Source: Balneolaceae bacterium (GTDB lineage Bacteria > Bacteroidota > Rhodothermia > Balneolales > Balneolaceae). Taken from it: 64,000 nucleotides of DNA. A program made the translations under genes and the position numbers. Positions 30,423 through 39,801 of the stretch are shown one piece after another. The notes beneath the pieces were generated by a model, which saw only the letters and a list, made by a program, of their open reading frames with translations, searched no databases and was not told where the DNA came from. The stretch lies in NCBI GenBank assembly GCA_017640605.1, contig JAEPQH010000008.1, positions 1 through 64,000 on the forward strand, in the 5' to 3' direction. The stretch's first letter is position 1. The number at the start of each line of letters is the position of its first letter.

Positions 30423-32198
30423 ATGAAAAAACTACTCATCCTCTTATCTTTTTTTGCGCTTTCTTCTACTGTAGTCGCACAGTCTATTCAGGTTCAACTG
30501 ACACAAAATTCTGATGGCGGTTGGCAATTATTAAGAAACGGTGAACCTTATTTTATACAAGGTGCCGGTGGAGGTGGTTCTCTCGAGTTGCTCGCCCAAT
30601 ATGGGGGTAATACTATCAGAACGTGGGGAATTGGTGATGATACCGAAGAATTACTTGATGAGGCTCATTCGTATGGACTTGCGGTAATTCTTGGCCATTG
30701 GTTAGGACATGAACGCCACGGTTTTGATTATGATGATGAGGAAATGCTTAAAGATCAACGCGAACAAGTAAGGCGCGATGTTTTACGATTTAAAGATCAC
30801 CCGGCAGTATTAATGTGGGCACTTGGCAACGAAATGGAAGGTTTTGATGATGGAGGTAACCCCAAAATTTGGAATCATGTACAAGAACTCGCGGCTATGG
30901 TTAAAGAACTTGACCCCGATCACCCAATTATGACAGTTACTGCTGAAATTGGTGGTGCTCGTGTGCAAGCCGTAAACAAAATAACCACCGATGTAGACAT
31001 CCATGGTGTAAATACTTATGGTGGTTTACCTTCCATGATTGATCGTTATAAAGCTACAGGTGGAACTAAGCCTATCATCATAACCGAATTTGGTCCGCCC
31101 GGTACTTGGGAAACAGGCACAACTTCTTTCGGGGCTCCGATTGAATTAACCAGCACGCAAAAAGCAATGGTTTATCGGGAAGCATATCAGCAAGGGTGCC
31201 TTGATCATCCGGATTTATGTCTTGGCGGTTTAGCGTTTACCTGGGGATCAAAAATGGAAGCAACAGCCACCTGGTTTGGTATGTTTTTACCAAGTGGCGA
31301 AAAATTAGCAGCTGTTGATGCTATGGCTCAAATTTGGTCTGGACATCCACCTGAGAATCTTTCTCCGGTAATTGAAAGTTTTGAATTACAAGGCACAAAC
31401 CAACTAGAGGCCGGCGATCTTTTTGAAATTCAATTGAATGCATACGACCCGGAAGGAAAAGAATTGCGGGTAGAATGGATTGTTCGCGGAGAGGCCACTG
31501 AATACTTCACCGGTGGAGATGTACAGCAAACTCCATTTGAATTGGATGGCATCATTATTGAATCAAATAATGAAAGCGCGACACTAAAAGCACCAACAGA
31601 GGGCGTTTATCGTATCTATGCTAAGGTATTTGACCCTGATGGCGCAGCTGCGGTGGCAAATATTCCGGTAAAAACAACAGGCAAAACTAATCCTGTTCAA
31701 TTGGCTCTCCCACTCGCTGTTTATGCGGATGATGCACCGCAACCTTGGTTTAATTCCGGTTGGATGGGTAACACCGAAAAAATTGAGATGAATCTGAATT
31801 CGACCACAGACCCACATAGTGGAAAGCATTCACTCGAAGTAAAATATCTTGGATTTGATGGTTGGGCCGGGGTTGCCTGGCAACACCCTTTAAACGATTG
31901 GGGACAATTACCGGGCGGTTTTAATTTAAATGGAGCGGAAAAACTAACTTTCTGGGCACGAGGTAAAAAAGGTGGCGAAAAAGTGAGTTTTGGAATAGGA
32001 ATATTAGCTGATGATGTGCCTTACAATGATACAGTGATGAAAGAGCTGAGCGAAGTAAAACTTTCTGAAGAATGGAAACAATATTCAATCAATTTGAAGG
32101 GAGAAGATCTATCTCAAATCAAAACGCCTTTCTGGTGGAGACTCGCAAGCCCCGGATTACCTGTAACTTTTTATCTGGATGACATCCAATTTGAATAA
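30423..32198 (+). CDS. Secreted clan GH-A (GH2-like TIM barrel) glycoside hydrolase
   Basis: 591 residues. Signal peptide 1-19. A TIM barrel covers about 25-320. The likely acid/base Glu is in MWALGNEMEG and the nucleophile in PIIITEFGPPG, the Asn-Glu and strand-7 Glu pattern of clan A (GH2 C-terminal barrel and relatives). A middle domain (about 325-420) looks like an Ig/cadherin-like fold (LSPVIESFELQGTNQLEAGD ... DPDGAAAVANIPV). A C-terminal jelly-roll (about 440-590) ends GLPVTFYLDDIQFE, typical of carbohydrate-binding domains. Substrate unknown; a beta-glucan is a guess. Confidence 0.82.
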   Translation: MKKLLILLSFFALSSTVVAQSIQVQLTQNSDGGWQLLRNGEPYFIQGAGGGGSLELLAQYGGNTIRTWGIGDDTEELLDEAHSYGLAVILGHWLGHERHGFDYDDEEMLKDQREQVRRDVLRFKDHPAVLMWALGNEMEGFDDGGNPKIWNHVQELAAMVKELDPDHPIMTVTAEIGGARVQAVNKITTDVDIHGVNTYGGLPSMIDRYKATGGTKPIIITEFGPPGTWETGTTSFGAPIELTSTQKAMVYREAYQQGCLDHPDLCLGGLAFTWGSKMEATATWFGMFLPSGEKLAAVDAMAQIWSGHPPENLSPVIESFELQGTNQLEAGDLFEIQLNAYDPEGKELRVEWIVRGEATEYFTGGDVQQTPFELDGIIIESNNESATLKAPTEGVYRIYAKVFDPDGAAAVANIPVKTTGKTNPVQLALPLAVYADDAPQPWFNSGWMGNTEKIEMNLNSTTDPHSGKHSLEVKYLGFDGWAGVAWQHPLNDWGQLPGGFNLNGAEKLTFWARGKKGGEKVSFGIGILADDVPYNDTVMKELSEVKLSEEWKQYSINLKGEDLSQIKTPFWWRLASPGLPVTFYLDDIQFE

Positions 32199-32431
32199 TG
32201 TAAACGAGTTATTTCTCTCACATAATTTATCATAATTAAGATATAGGTATCACACTATCCATTTTTACTTATCATTAGTTATACATAATGAATTTCATTT
32301 GGAAACCGTACCACGTCTACCGTATATTTGTAGAAGTTACTTCAAACAAAAGCAGCTGGCAGCAATAGTCGGCTTTTTTTATGTCCGGTTTTCAAGCTCT
32401 CTTTTCCCATAACCGACATCCTGTTTCTATT

Positions 32432-32965
32432 ATGAAATTTTTCCTCTCACTTCTTATTGCGATACTATTTGTAACCCCAACTACCGCTCAGGAAGCACAA
32501 TTTCCGATCATTGAAAACTTTGGCGGTATTTATGAAATAGAAGGGGCAACTTCACTTGATTCTCAAATGGAGTACAAGATTGTGATTGATCTTAAAACGC
32601 TTCAACGGGATAAGGAGAGTATCAATCCTGGTTTAAATAATGTTGCCCGGATGATGAACCTTCATGGGTTGGGCGGAGTAAACGCTGAGAATTTAAATGT
32701 AGCGGTGATTGTGCATGGCGGAGCTACCGATATTATCATAAATAACGAGGCCTACCAAAAGCGATATGAGCTGGATAATCCGAATATCGAATTAATTACT
32801 ACGCTTAAAGAAGCTGGCGTTAATATCTATGTATGTGGACAGTCCCTACTCTCGCGGCAGTATGCACGAAATGAAGTGAATGAAGACGTAATTGTAGCTT
32901 TATCGATGCTAACCACATTTACTACCTATATGCACAATGGATATGTGCCTCTAGTATTCAACTAG
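32432..32965 (+). CDS. Exported DsrE/DsrF-like protein
   Basis: About 177 residues from the ATG at 32432, which gives signal peptide MKFFLSLLIAILFVTPTTAQ. The frame extends back to 32381 but that leader is polar. The DsrE-like fold shows YKIVIDLKTLQ, LNVAVIVHGGATDIIINNEAY and LKEAGVNIYVCGQSLLSR, with a Cys near residue 140 at the DsrE active position. DsrE-family proteins carry sulfur in the cytoplasm. This exported form probably acts in the periplasm, and its partner is unknown. Confidence 0.78.
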   Translation: MKFFLSLLIAILFVTPTTAQEAQFPIIENFGGIYEIEGATSLDSQMEYKIVIDLKTLQRDKESINPGLNNVARMMNLHGLGGVNAENLNVAVIVHGGATDIIINNEAYQKRYELDNPNIELITTLKEAGVNIYVCGQSLLSRQYARNEVNEDVIVALSMLTTFTTYMHNGYVPLVFN

Positions 32966-33462
32966 GTCATGTACAAGTACGGCTTCCAAGGCTCCTGAAC
33001 ACTACCATTGTAATCTCTGAAAAAGGTAATCGGAACCGGTCGGTACGGCTTTTTCTTAAGTGGCATTTCTGCTTCTTTAGGCGTTTTGTTTCCTTTTTTC
33101 ACATTACACTTTTCGCAAGCAGTAGTTAGATTTTCCCATACATCGCCTCCGCCTCTACTTTTAGGAATTACATGATCGATGGTCAGATCAGATTTCTTCC
33201 CACAGTACATACAGGTGAAATTATCTCTTCTCATAATATTTCTTCGAGAAAGAACCACCTTTGTGTAAGGAATACGTATATAATTTCGCAAACGAATTAC
33301 AGACGGATATTGATACGCCTCTCTGATGGTACGTAGTTCACGATGAGGATCGTCGTGCAATAACTCAGCTTTTTCCAGAAATAAAAGTTTCATTGAGCGT
33401 TGCACCGAGCAAATACTCAGTGGTTGATAGTCTTGATTCAGCACAAGTACGGTCGCGTTCAT
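32962..33462 (-). CDS. HNH endonuclease family protein
   Basis: 166 residues from the ATG at 33462 (a TTG two codons upstream is also in frame). The N-terminus NATVLVLNQDYQPLSICSVQRS is the common leader of this stand-alone HNH family. The HNH core has CMYCGKKSDLTIDHVIPKSRGGGDVWENLTTACEKCNVKKGN, with two CxxC zinc pairs and the catalytic DH. It is found widely in Bacteroidota as a single chromosomal gene, and no restriction partner is nearby. It converges with the DsrE-like gene with a 4-base overlap. Confidence 0.9.
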   Translation of the reverse strand: MNATVLVLNQDYQPLSICSVQRSMKLLFLEKAELLHDDPHRELRTIREAYQYPSVIRLRNYIRIPYTKVVLSRRNIMRRDNFTCMYCGKKSDLTIDHVIPKSRGGGDVWENLTTACEKCNVKKGNKTPKEAEMPLKKKPYRPVPITFFRDYNGSVQEPWKPYLYMT

Positions 33463-33531
33463 TAGCAAAACCTGTTAGGGTTAAGATTAATAGTATGTAG
33501 ATGTTTTCTTTCGAAGAGAACGCAGGATTTA

Positions 33532-33571
33532 TCAATAAAAAAAGGGTACGTGCTAATAGCAGGTACCCTTT
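33532..33571 (-). terminator. Terminator downstream of the PiT-like gene
   Basis: AAAGGGTAC (33541-33549) and GTACCCTTT (33563-33571) are perfect 9-base arms with an inner TGCT/AGCA pairing in the loop. On the minus strand a T-rich run follows at 33540-33532. It lies 26 bases after the stop of the leftward transporter gene. Confidence 0.88.
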
Positions 33572-33596
33572 AGTATGATACATTTTATTTGAAAAT

Positions 33597-34727
33597 TCAA
33601 TAGCCGATGGCGTTTAATAACTGTTCCCTAACATCATCATTTATTGAAATAGCTAATAAGATCGAAACCAATAGTCCAAATAGTGCATACGATAGATCTT
33701 TGAATACAATTTTGAGTACTTTTTTCATTGGTTTACCAATACCTAAAGCGTCCATAACGCTCATCCCAACTTCTCTACCTGCCAGTAATCCTAAAAATAC
33801 CCAGGTTGTACTCATAGGCACGGTGCTCACTGTTAATTTATACACTAACAATAGGGCGTAAATGAAATCAATAATGGTTGCTGATCTGATATCGGTTACT
33901 CTCGACTTTTCCGTTACAATTTGCTGAATACGATCACCCCGTAAGTAGAACAACAATCCTAATCCGAAGAAAATGAAGAGTGCAAAACCTAAAAATTGGC
34001 CTAAATCGAGCGAGCGCGGTAAATATACAGCTACATTAGCGGCATCCTGCATTACCCAAACAGCCCATAACGATCCGGATGTAATCCACTGGATTGGGAG
34101 CCAATACTTAGCAGGCTCACTGTTATTGAATTTCTTTTCAAGTGTTTTGGTAACTGTTAACCAAACAATTAAACCAGCTGCAAATGCCAAAAAATACCCG
34201 CTTAAACTTTTACCCAATACAGAAGTAATGGCTTCTGCATCAGCCGCGAAACAGCTAAGTAAAAGGAATGTGGTAGAAACCGGCATGCGCATTCTGGTAA
34301 GAATCAGCAAAAAGACCGGTGCTGCTACTTGTAAAAATGTAAATGAAGTTGGGGCTTCGCTAAATCCTTTACTCGACAATCGCTGATAGCTAACATCGCC
34401 ATCAAACATGACCCAGCTTACCGTTACCGTAACCAAAAATATCCCGCCAATATAAATCCACAGCGCCCACCATTTTTTATCCTGATTAGATGCGAGAAAA
34501 GTGCCAATGGTTTGGATAGAGTCGTTTGCAATGGCCGAATATCCCGCAAAAACAAACCCAACCCACATTGCTATTTCCGCATAAGGGAATGAAACTCCTG
34601 CAACAAAAAAGAACAAACCTATTAATCCAATAAAGATGCGTTCTTGTTTGATGATTGTGAAAAAGCTACTTGGGATGAGTGAATCTATAAATCCCGTACC
34701 GTTACCATTAGTGCCGTTTTGTGCCAT
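33597..34727 (-). CDS. PiT-like inorganic phosphate transporter family protein
   Basis: 376 residues, about 9-10 hydrophobic segments. It carries divergent versions of the PiT duplicated signature: FAGYSAIANDSIQTIGTFL near residue 78 (usual form GANDxxNAxGT) and MPVSTTFLLLSCF and VPMSTTWVFLGLLAGREVG where PiT proteins have the P-x-STT motif. The repeat architecture is retained but the length is short for PiT permeases. Phosphate or another anion is the likely substrate; the divergence means the ion is not assured. Confidence 0.75.
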   Translation of the reverse strand: MAQNGTNGNGTGFIDSLIPSSFFTIIKQERIFIGLIGLFFFVAGVSFPYAEIAMWVGFVFAGYSAIANDSIQTIGTFLASNQDKKWWALWIYIGGIFLVTVTVSWVMFDGDVSYQRLSSKGFSEAPTSFTFLQVAAPVFLLILTRMRMPVSTTFLLLSCFAADAEAITSVLGKSLSGYFLAFAAGLIVWLTVTKTLEKKFNNSEPAKYWLPIQWITSGSLWAVWVMQDAANVAVYLPRSLDLGQFLGFALFIFFGLGLLFYLRGDRIQQIVTEKSRVTDIRSATIIDFIYALLLVYKLTVSTVPMSTTWVFLGLLAGREVGMSVMDALGIGKPMKKVLKIVFKDLSYALFGLLVSILLAISINDDVREQLLNAIGY

Positions 34728-34946
34728 AATTTCGGATGAATAGTCAGATAAATATCTGTTGTGAGGTTTCTGATCAAATATCAGTGAAAAGTAAGGAAAG
34801 CATATTAAGAGAGTATTATCTGAGAACTGCTCTTTTTATTGAAATGTTGAAAGCTGCAGTTACTTTAACTTATCGAGTAATATTCATCTACTTTCATTTT
34901 GTTATATCCTTGTTAAGTGATAGTATTGAGCCGATAATATTTCGGT

Positions 34947-35348
34947 ATGGAGTTAACAATCACATATGAACTTTCCTCAACCTACGAGGAACTAGAGCGA
35001 GTTGAACATCTGCTTAACGAATTGCAGGAACAACTTGGTTTTGATGATGAATTCTATGCGCGCCTTATGCTTACTGTAAGTGAAGCGGCTACCAATGCTG
35101 TGGTGCATGGAAATAAATTAGACCCTTCTAAAAAAGCTACTATTACAGCCGAAGCGGACGAAAAAGTACTCACTATCATAACCACCGATGAAGGCTCAGG
35201 CTTTGTGCCTGAGGAAGTCCCAAATCCGCTGGCAGAAGAGAATTTACTCAAAACTTCGGGGCGCGGAGTGTTTCTGATGCAAGAGTATGCCGATGAAACC
35301 GAGTATAAGAATGATGGGCGGACTTTAGTACTTAAATTTTATCTCTGA
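34947..35348 (+). CDS. RsbW-like serine kinase / anti-sigma factor (HATPase_c_2)
   Basis: 133 residues forming a single GHKL domain: LMLTVSEAATNAVVHGNK (N box), ITTDEGSGFVPEEVPNP (G1) and TSGRGVFLMQEYADE (G2). Proteins of this size act as anti-sigma factor kinases in partner-switching circuits with STAS and PP2C proteins. None of those partners is adjacent, so its target is elsewhere. The 219 bases upstream hold no other gene. Confidence 0.88.
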   Translation: MELTITYELSSTYEELERVEHLLNELQEQLGFDDEFYARLMLTVSEAATNAVVHGNKLDPSKKATITAEADEKVLTIITTDEGSGFVPEEVPNPLAEENLLKTSGRGVFLMQEYADETEYKNDGRTLVLKFYL

Positions 35349-35356
35349 GATACCGA

Positions 35357-36685
35357 TTAATCTAGTCTATTTACGAGCACTCCACTTAATCGAAGTAATT
35401 CTGTTTCTGCCAGTTTAGCCTCGATTTTTGCGGATATAAGTCTGTTTTCTGCATTCAACAAGCTCAATTGAGCTTCACGCAACTCCACCGAATTGATAGT
35501 GCCCAAACGATAACGTTCTAACGCGATATCCAAACTCTCCTGATTGATATTGAGGTTTTCTTCTTCTAATTGAATCAAAGCTAATGCATCATCATACGCT
35601 TCGAAAGTTTGTACAATTCGTGCATTTATCTCAAAGTGCTGCTCTTCATTTCTGATTTGCTCGTTCTTTAACTCAACACTGGCGTTTTGCCTTCTTCTGC
35701 TTTTGTTCAATCCATCAAAAAGATTAACTCTTGCAGTGATGCCATAACTAAAGCCGGAACTCTCATTCAATTCACTAAATCCTTGCGAAGCTTCCACTCG
35801 GTTAAAGCGATAGCCACCACCTAAAGTGATTTGCGGAAACCATTCACCAGTAATTTCTCTGATTTCTGCTGCAGCAACCTGTTCGCTTAGTCGCGCAGCG
35901 TTTAGTTGAAGATTTTGTTCGTTGGCGAGACTTAACACCTGATCTAAATCTAATGGTTCACCTAATTGAATAAACGACTGAACATTGAGTTTTTGGTCGA
36001 CAGGAATGGCTAATATTTGATTTACTAGCACTTTGGCTTGTTTCAACCCGGTTCCGGTTCTAATTAGTGCAGCTTGATCAGCATTAAAATCGGCCTGTGC
36101 TTGCAATAAATCGTATTTGGAACCCGAACCTAAATCTAACTTTGTCTCTGCAATTCGAATACGTTCTCTACTTATTTCCAGAGTATTTTCAAGCACATTA
36201 TACGCCTGTTGTTGCCCTACAATTTGAAAATATCCGCTGATAATATCAGATAAAACCGCCTCTATCTGAAGTTGAGTTTCCAGCTCAGAACGTTCGCTTT
36301 CAATTTCCAATCGATCTGCAACTGCAAACATAGAGAGTCCATCAAAAATGGTCCAGTTTGCGTCGATCCCGTAATTTATTACGGTTGTTTCTGCACCTCT
36401 GTCATCTCGGTCGGGGATAGTCCCGGCGGCAAATACCGTTCTGTTATCCTGAATCCGATTAGTTAGCGATGCATCGGCAGTTACCGAAGGCAAAAATCCG
36501 GCATTTCCAAGTGTGTTATTATTGGAAGCAATAGTCTGATTATTTCTGGCAATTTGAATCGAAAAATTATTTTCGATCCCTAAACGTATTGCTTCATTAA
36601 TATCAAGGGTATCGGCTTTTTGAGCAAAAAGTGCACCCGGAATAAGCAACATCGTGATAATCAAAAAAGGTTTAAATACTCTCAT
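35357..36685 (-). CDS. TolC-family outer membrane efflux protein
   Basis: 442 residues with a signal peptide (MRVFKPFLIITMLLIPGALFAQ). The two-fold repeated long-helix OEP pattern is visible, with ALERYRLGTINSVELREAQLSLLNAENRLISAK near the C-terminus and AETKLDLGSGSKYDLLQAQADFNADQAALI in the first repeat. It forms the outer-membrane channel for the RND pump. It starts 1 base after the RND permease stop, as third gene of a tripartite operon. Confidence 0.95.
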   Translation of the reverse strand: MRVFKPFLIITMLLIPGALFAQKADTLDINEAIRLGIENNFSIQIARNNQTIASNNNTLGNAGFLPSVTADASLTNRIQDNRTVFAAGTIPDRDDRGAETTVINYGIDANWTIFDGLSMFAVADRLEIESERSELETQLQIEAVLSDIISGYFQIVGQQQAYNVLENTLEISRERIRIAETKLDLGSGSKYDLLQAQADFNADQAALIRTGTGLKQAKVLVNQILAIPVDQKLNVQSFIQLGEPLDLDQVLSLANEQNLQLNAARLSEQVAAAEIREITGEWFPQITLGGGYRFNRVEASQGFSELNESSGFSYGITARVNLFDGLNKSRRRQNASVELKNEQIRNEEQHFEINARIVQTFEAYDDALALIQLEEENLNINQESLDIALERYRLGTINSVELREAQLSLLNAENRLISAKIEAKLAETELLRLSGVLVNRLD

Positions 36686-36686
36686 G

Positions 36687-39600
36687 TTAAACTAGCTGAG
36701 CCTCTTTTCTATATTCTTCTTCTGCTTCGCGAATTGTTTCTGCATCAATGATGTCGTCATCCGATTTAACCGGACTAAACATCGAATACATAGCCGGAAT
36801 AACATACAGCGTTAAAAAACTTCCGATAATCAATCCACCAATCACAGCGATACCCATCGAAGTTCTACTTTCTGCTCCAGCACCTAATGCAAGCGCAATG
36901 GGTAATATTCCGAGAACAGTAGAGATGGATGTCATCAAAATGGGACGGAAACGAGCTGCTGATGCATCCATAATGGCTTCTTTTATCGATAAACCTTGTC
37001 GCTGTCGTTGATTGGCAAACTCTACGATCAGGATTCCATTCTTTGTAACCAATCCAATCAACATAATCATCCCAATCTGGCTAAATACGTTTAAAGTCTG
37101 ATTGAAATACCACATACTAAGCAGTGCACCTGCCAATGCTAATGGTACGGTTAACATGATGGTAAATGGATCTCTAAAGCTTTCGAATTGTGCGGATAAC
37201 ACTAAGTACACAAGCACCAAAGCGAGCAAGAAAATGAATAATAAGCTTGAAGAACTTTCCACATAATCACGCGATGGACCACTTAATGAGGTCGAAAATG
37301 TTTCGTCAAGTACTCGATCGGCAATTTCATCCATCACTGCAATTCCATCAGCAATTGTATTTCCAGGGGTAAGACTCGCAGAAATAGTAGCAGAGGCGTA
37401 GCGGTTGAAGCGGTACAATTGTGGCGGACTACTTTGCTCATCAAGTTTTACAAGATTATCAAGCTGAATGAGCCGTCCCTGATTATTTCTCACGTACAAA
37501 CTTCTTAGATCTACCGGTTCGTCGCGATCATTTCGCCCAACTTGCCCGATCACCTGATATTGTTTGTTATTCATGATGAAGAAATCGAAGCGCTGTCCAG
37601 ATAGGGATAATTGCAACGTTAAAGCGATGTCCCGAACGGAAACCCCTAGTGCTTGTGCACGATCACGATCTATTTCAAGTTGTAGTTCGGGTTTATTGAA
37701 CTTTAAATCCACATCCTGATAACCAAAGGTAGGATCTTCACGCACGGCTTCTAAAAAAGTAGGAATAGCCTCTTTCAGGCGTTCGAAATTCTGATTTTGA
37801 AGTACATACTGAATCGGCAATCCACCTCTCGAACTTCCAATAGTCTGTTCCTGAGATACAAAAGTTTGCGCACCGCTTTGCAGGGTTACCAATTCCGAAA
37901 GCTCGTCGGCTACCTGCATCTGAGATTTTTCGCGATCTTCCGGATCTTTCAGAATAGCGAATGCAAAACCGGAATTCACCGAACTTGAAGCCCCAAATCC
38001 CGGAGAAGTCACTGAGATTACAGCTTCGGCTTCAGGTACACTGTCTTGAACCATTTGAACGAGACGATCCATGTAATTATCCATGTATTCGTACGAAGCA
38101 CCTTCCGGGGCCTGTGAAAACATGCGAACGCGGCTACGATCTTCGAGTGGGGCAATTTCTTTCGGTATGTAATTCGCTAAGCCATAAATGAGTAAACCTG
38201 AACCGATAATAATCACAAACGATACCCATCTGAATTTCATAAAACTTTCCAGTGAGCGCTTGTAAGAATTATTGATTGCTACAAAAAACGGCTCAGTGAA
38301 TTCGTAAAAACGATTATGCTTTTCTCTTTTCTTCAGCAATTTGGTAGATAGCATTGGTGTTAAAGTCAACGCTACAAACGATGAAATCAAAACTGCGCCG
38401 GCAATCACTATTCCGAATTCCCGAAATAAACGACCCGTGATTCCCCCTAAAAACAGGATGGGCATAAATACCGAAACCAAAGCGGCGGTAGTAGCAATAA
38501 CTGCAAAGAATATTTCTTTCGAACCAATAATACCTGCAATGGTAGGTTCCTGACCGGCTTCAATTTTGCTGTATATATTTTCCAGCACAACGATGGCATC
38601 ATCCACCACCAATCCGATAGCTAATACAATAGCAAGAAGCGTTAAAACATTAATTGAAAACCCTGCAATGTACATCACAAAAAATGCCCCAATCAAAGCA
38701 ATTGGAATTACCACAACCGGAATAATGGTGGTTCTCCAATCTCTCAAAAACAAAAAGATGATGGTGATTACCAGAATGAATGCAATAAATATGGTTTGTT
38801 GTACCTCGTTGATGGAAGCCCGAACATAAGTGGTAGTATCAAAACCAGTGGCTGTTTCTATATCAGCAGGAAGGTCTTTTTCGATATTGGCAACACGACG
38901 GTAGAATTCATCAGCAATTTCTATTTGATTGGCACCGGGCTGAGGAATGAGTACAACTCCCACCATCGGAATCCCATCTCTTTTTAAGATAGTGCGCTCA
39001 TTTTGTGGCCCTAGTTCAGCATATCCAATGTCACGCAGTCTGATGGTACTTCCATTCGATTGCTTAACAATCAGATTATTGAATTCCTCTACCGAGGTCA
39101 TTCTACCCATTGTTCTAACCGTAAGTTCGGTAAGTTGTCCTTCAATTCTACCTGATGGAAGCTCTACATTTTCATTCAATAGCGCATTTCTCACATCCAA
39201 TGGAGTAAGATCGTAAGCAGCAAGTTTCATAGGATCGAGCCATAAGCGCATCGAATAAGTCTTATCACCCCAGATCTGAACATTACTTACGCCGGGTATG
39301 GTTTGCACTCGCTCCTTGAAGTAATTATCTGCAATATCGGTTAACTGAAGCAGATTTCGAGAATCACTTTTAATGTTGAAGAAAATGATAGGAAAGGAAT
39401 TTGCATCTGCTTTGGTAACTACCGGCGGATCGGCATCAGGAGGTAAATTACCAACTGCTCGTCCTACTCGGGATTGAACATCACTCGCCGCTGTTTCAAG
39501 ATCGATACTCAATTCAAATTCTACGGTGATGGTACTTCTTCCCTCTCGACTAACGGAAGTCAGATTTTTGATTCCGGCTATTCCATTTATCTGATCTTCG

Positions 39601-39800
39601 AGTGGTTCTGTAATTTGCGATTCGATTACATCTGCATTCGCGCCAATGTAACTCGTGCTCACTGTAATAATTGGAGGATCAACCGCCGGATATTCCCGAA
39701 CCGGTAAATAATTAAATCCGATAATCCCAAACAGTACAATTACAATGGAAAAAACGGTTGCCAGTACAGGCCTTCGAATACTAATTGACGATAAACTCAT
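36687..39800 (-). CDS. RND efflux permease, HAE1 (AcrB-like) family
   Basis: 1037 residues, AcrB length. It begins SISIRRPVLATVFSIVIVLFG and has two six-TM halves. The TM4 proton-relay motif is GLVVDDAIVVLENI, and FGIVIAGAVLISSFVALTLTPM and GTNIADGIAV-like porter segments are present. It pumps drugs, dyes or lipophilic compounds from the periplasm using the proton gradient. It lies between the adaptor gene and the TolC gene with 1-base gaps. Confidence 0.96.
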   Translation of the reverse strand: MSLSSISIRRPVLATVFSIVIVLFGIIGFNYLPVREYPAVDPPIITVSTSYIGANADVIESQITEPLEDQINGIAGIKNLTSVSREGRSTITVEFELSIDLETAASDVQSRVGRAVGNLPPDADPPVVTKADANSFPIIFFNIKSDSRNLLQLTDIADNYFKERVQTIPGVSNVQIWGDKTYSMRLWLDPMKLAAYDLTPLDVRNALLNENVELPSGRIEGQLTELTVRTMGRMTSVEEFNNLIVKQSNGSTIRLRDIGYAELGPQNERTILKRDGIPMVGVVLIPQPGANQIEIADEFYRRVANIEKDLPADIETATGFDTTTYVRASINEVQQTIFIAFILVITIIFLFLRDWRTTIIPVVVIPIALIGAFFVMYIAGFSINVLTLLAIVLAIGLVVDDAIVVLENIYSKIEAGQEPTIAGIIGSKEIFFAVIATTAALVSVFMPILFLGGITGRLFREFGIVIAGAVLISSFVALTLTPMLSTKLLKKREKHNRFYEFTEPFFVAINNSYKRSLESFMKFRWVSFVIIIGSGLLIYGLANYIPKEIAPLEDRSRVRMFSQAPEGASYEYMDNYMDRLVQMVQDSVPEAEAVISVTSPGFGASSSVNSGFAFAILKDPEDREKSQMQVADELSELVTLQSGAQTFVSQEQTIGSSRGGLPIQYVLQNQNFERLKEAIPTFLEAVREDPTFGYQDVDLKFNKPELQLEIDRDRAQALGVSVRDIALTLQLSLSGQRFDFFIMNNKQYQVIGQVGRNDRDEPVDLRSLYVRNNQGRLIQLDNLVKLDEQSSPPQLYRFNRYASATISASLTPGNTIADGIAVMDEIADRVLDETFSTSLSGPSRDYVESSSSLLFIFLLALVLVYLVLSAQFESFRDPFTIMLTVPLALAGALLSMWYFNQTLNVFSQIGMIMLIGLVTKNGILIVEFANQRQRQGLSIKEAIMDASAARFRPILMTSISTVLGILPIALALGAGAESRTSMGIAVIGGLIIGSFLTLYVIPAMYSMFSPVKSDDDIIDAETIREAEEEYRKEAQLV

Positions 39801-39801
39801 A

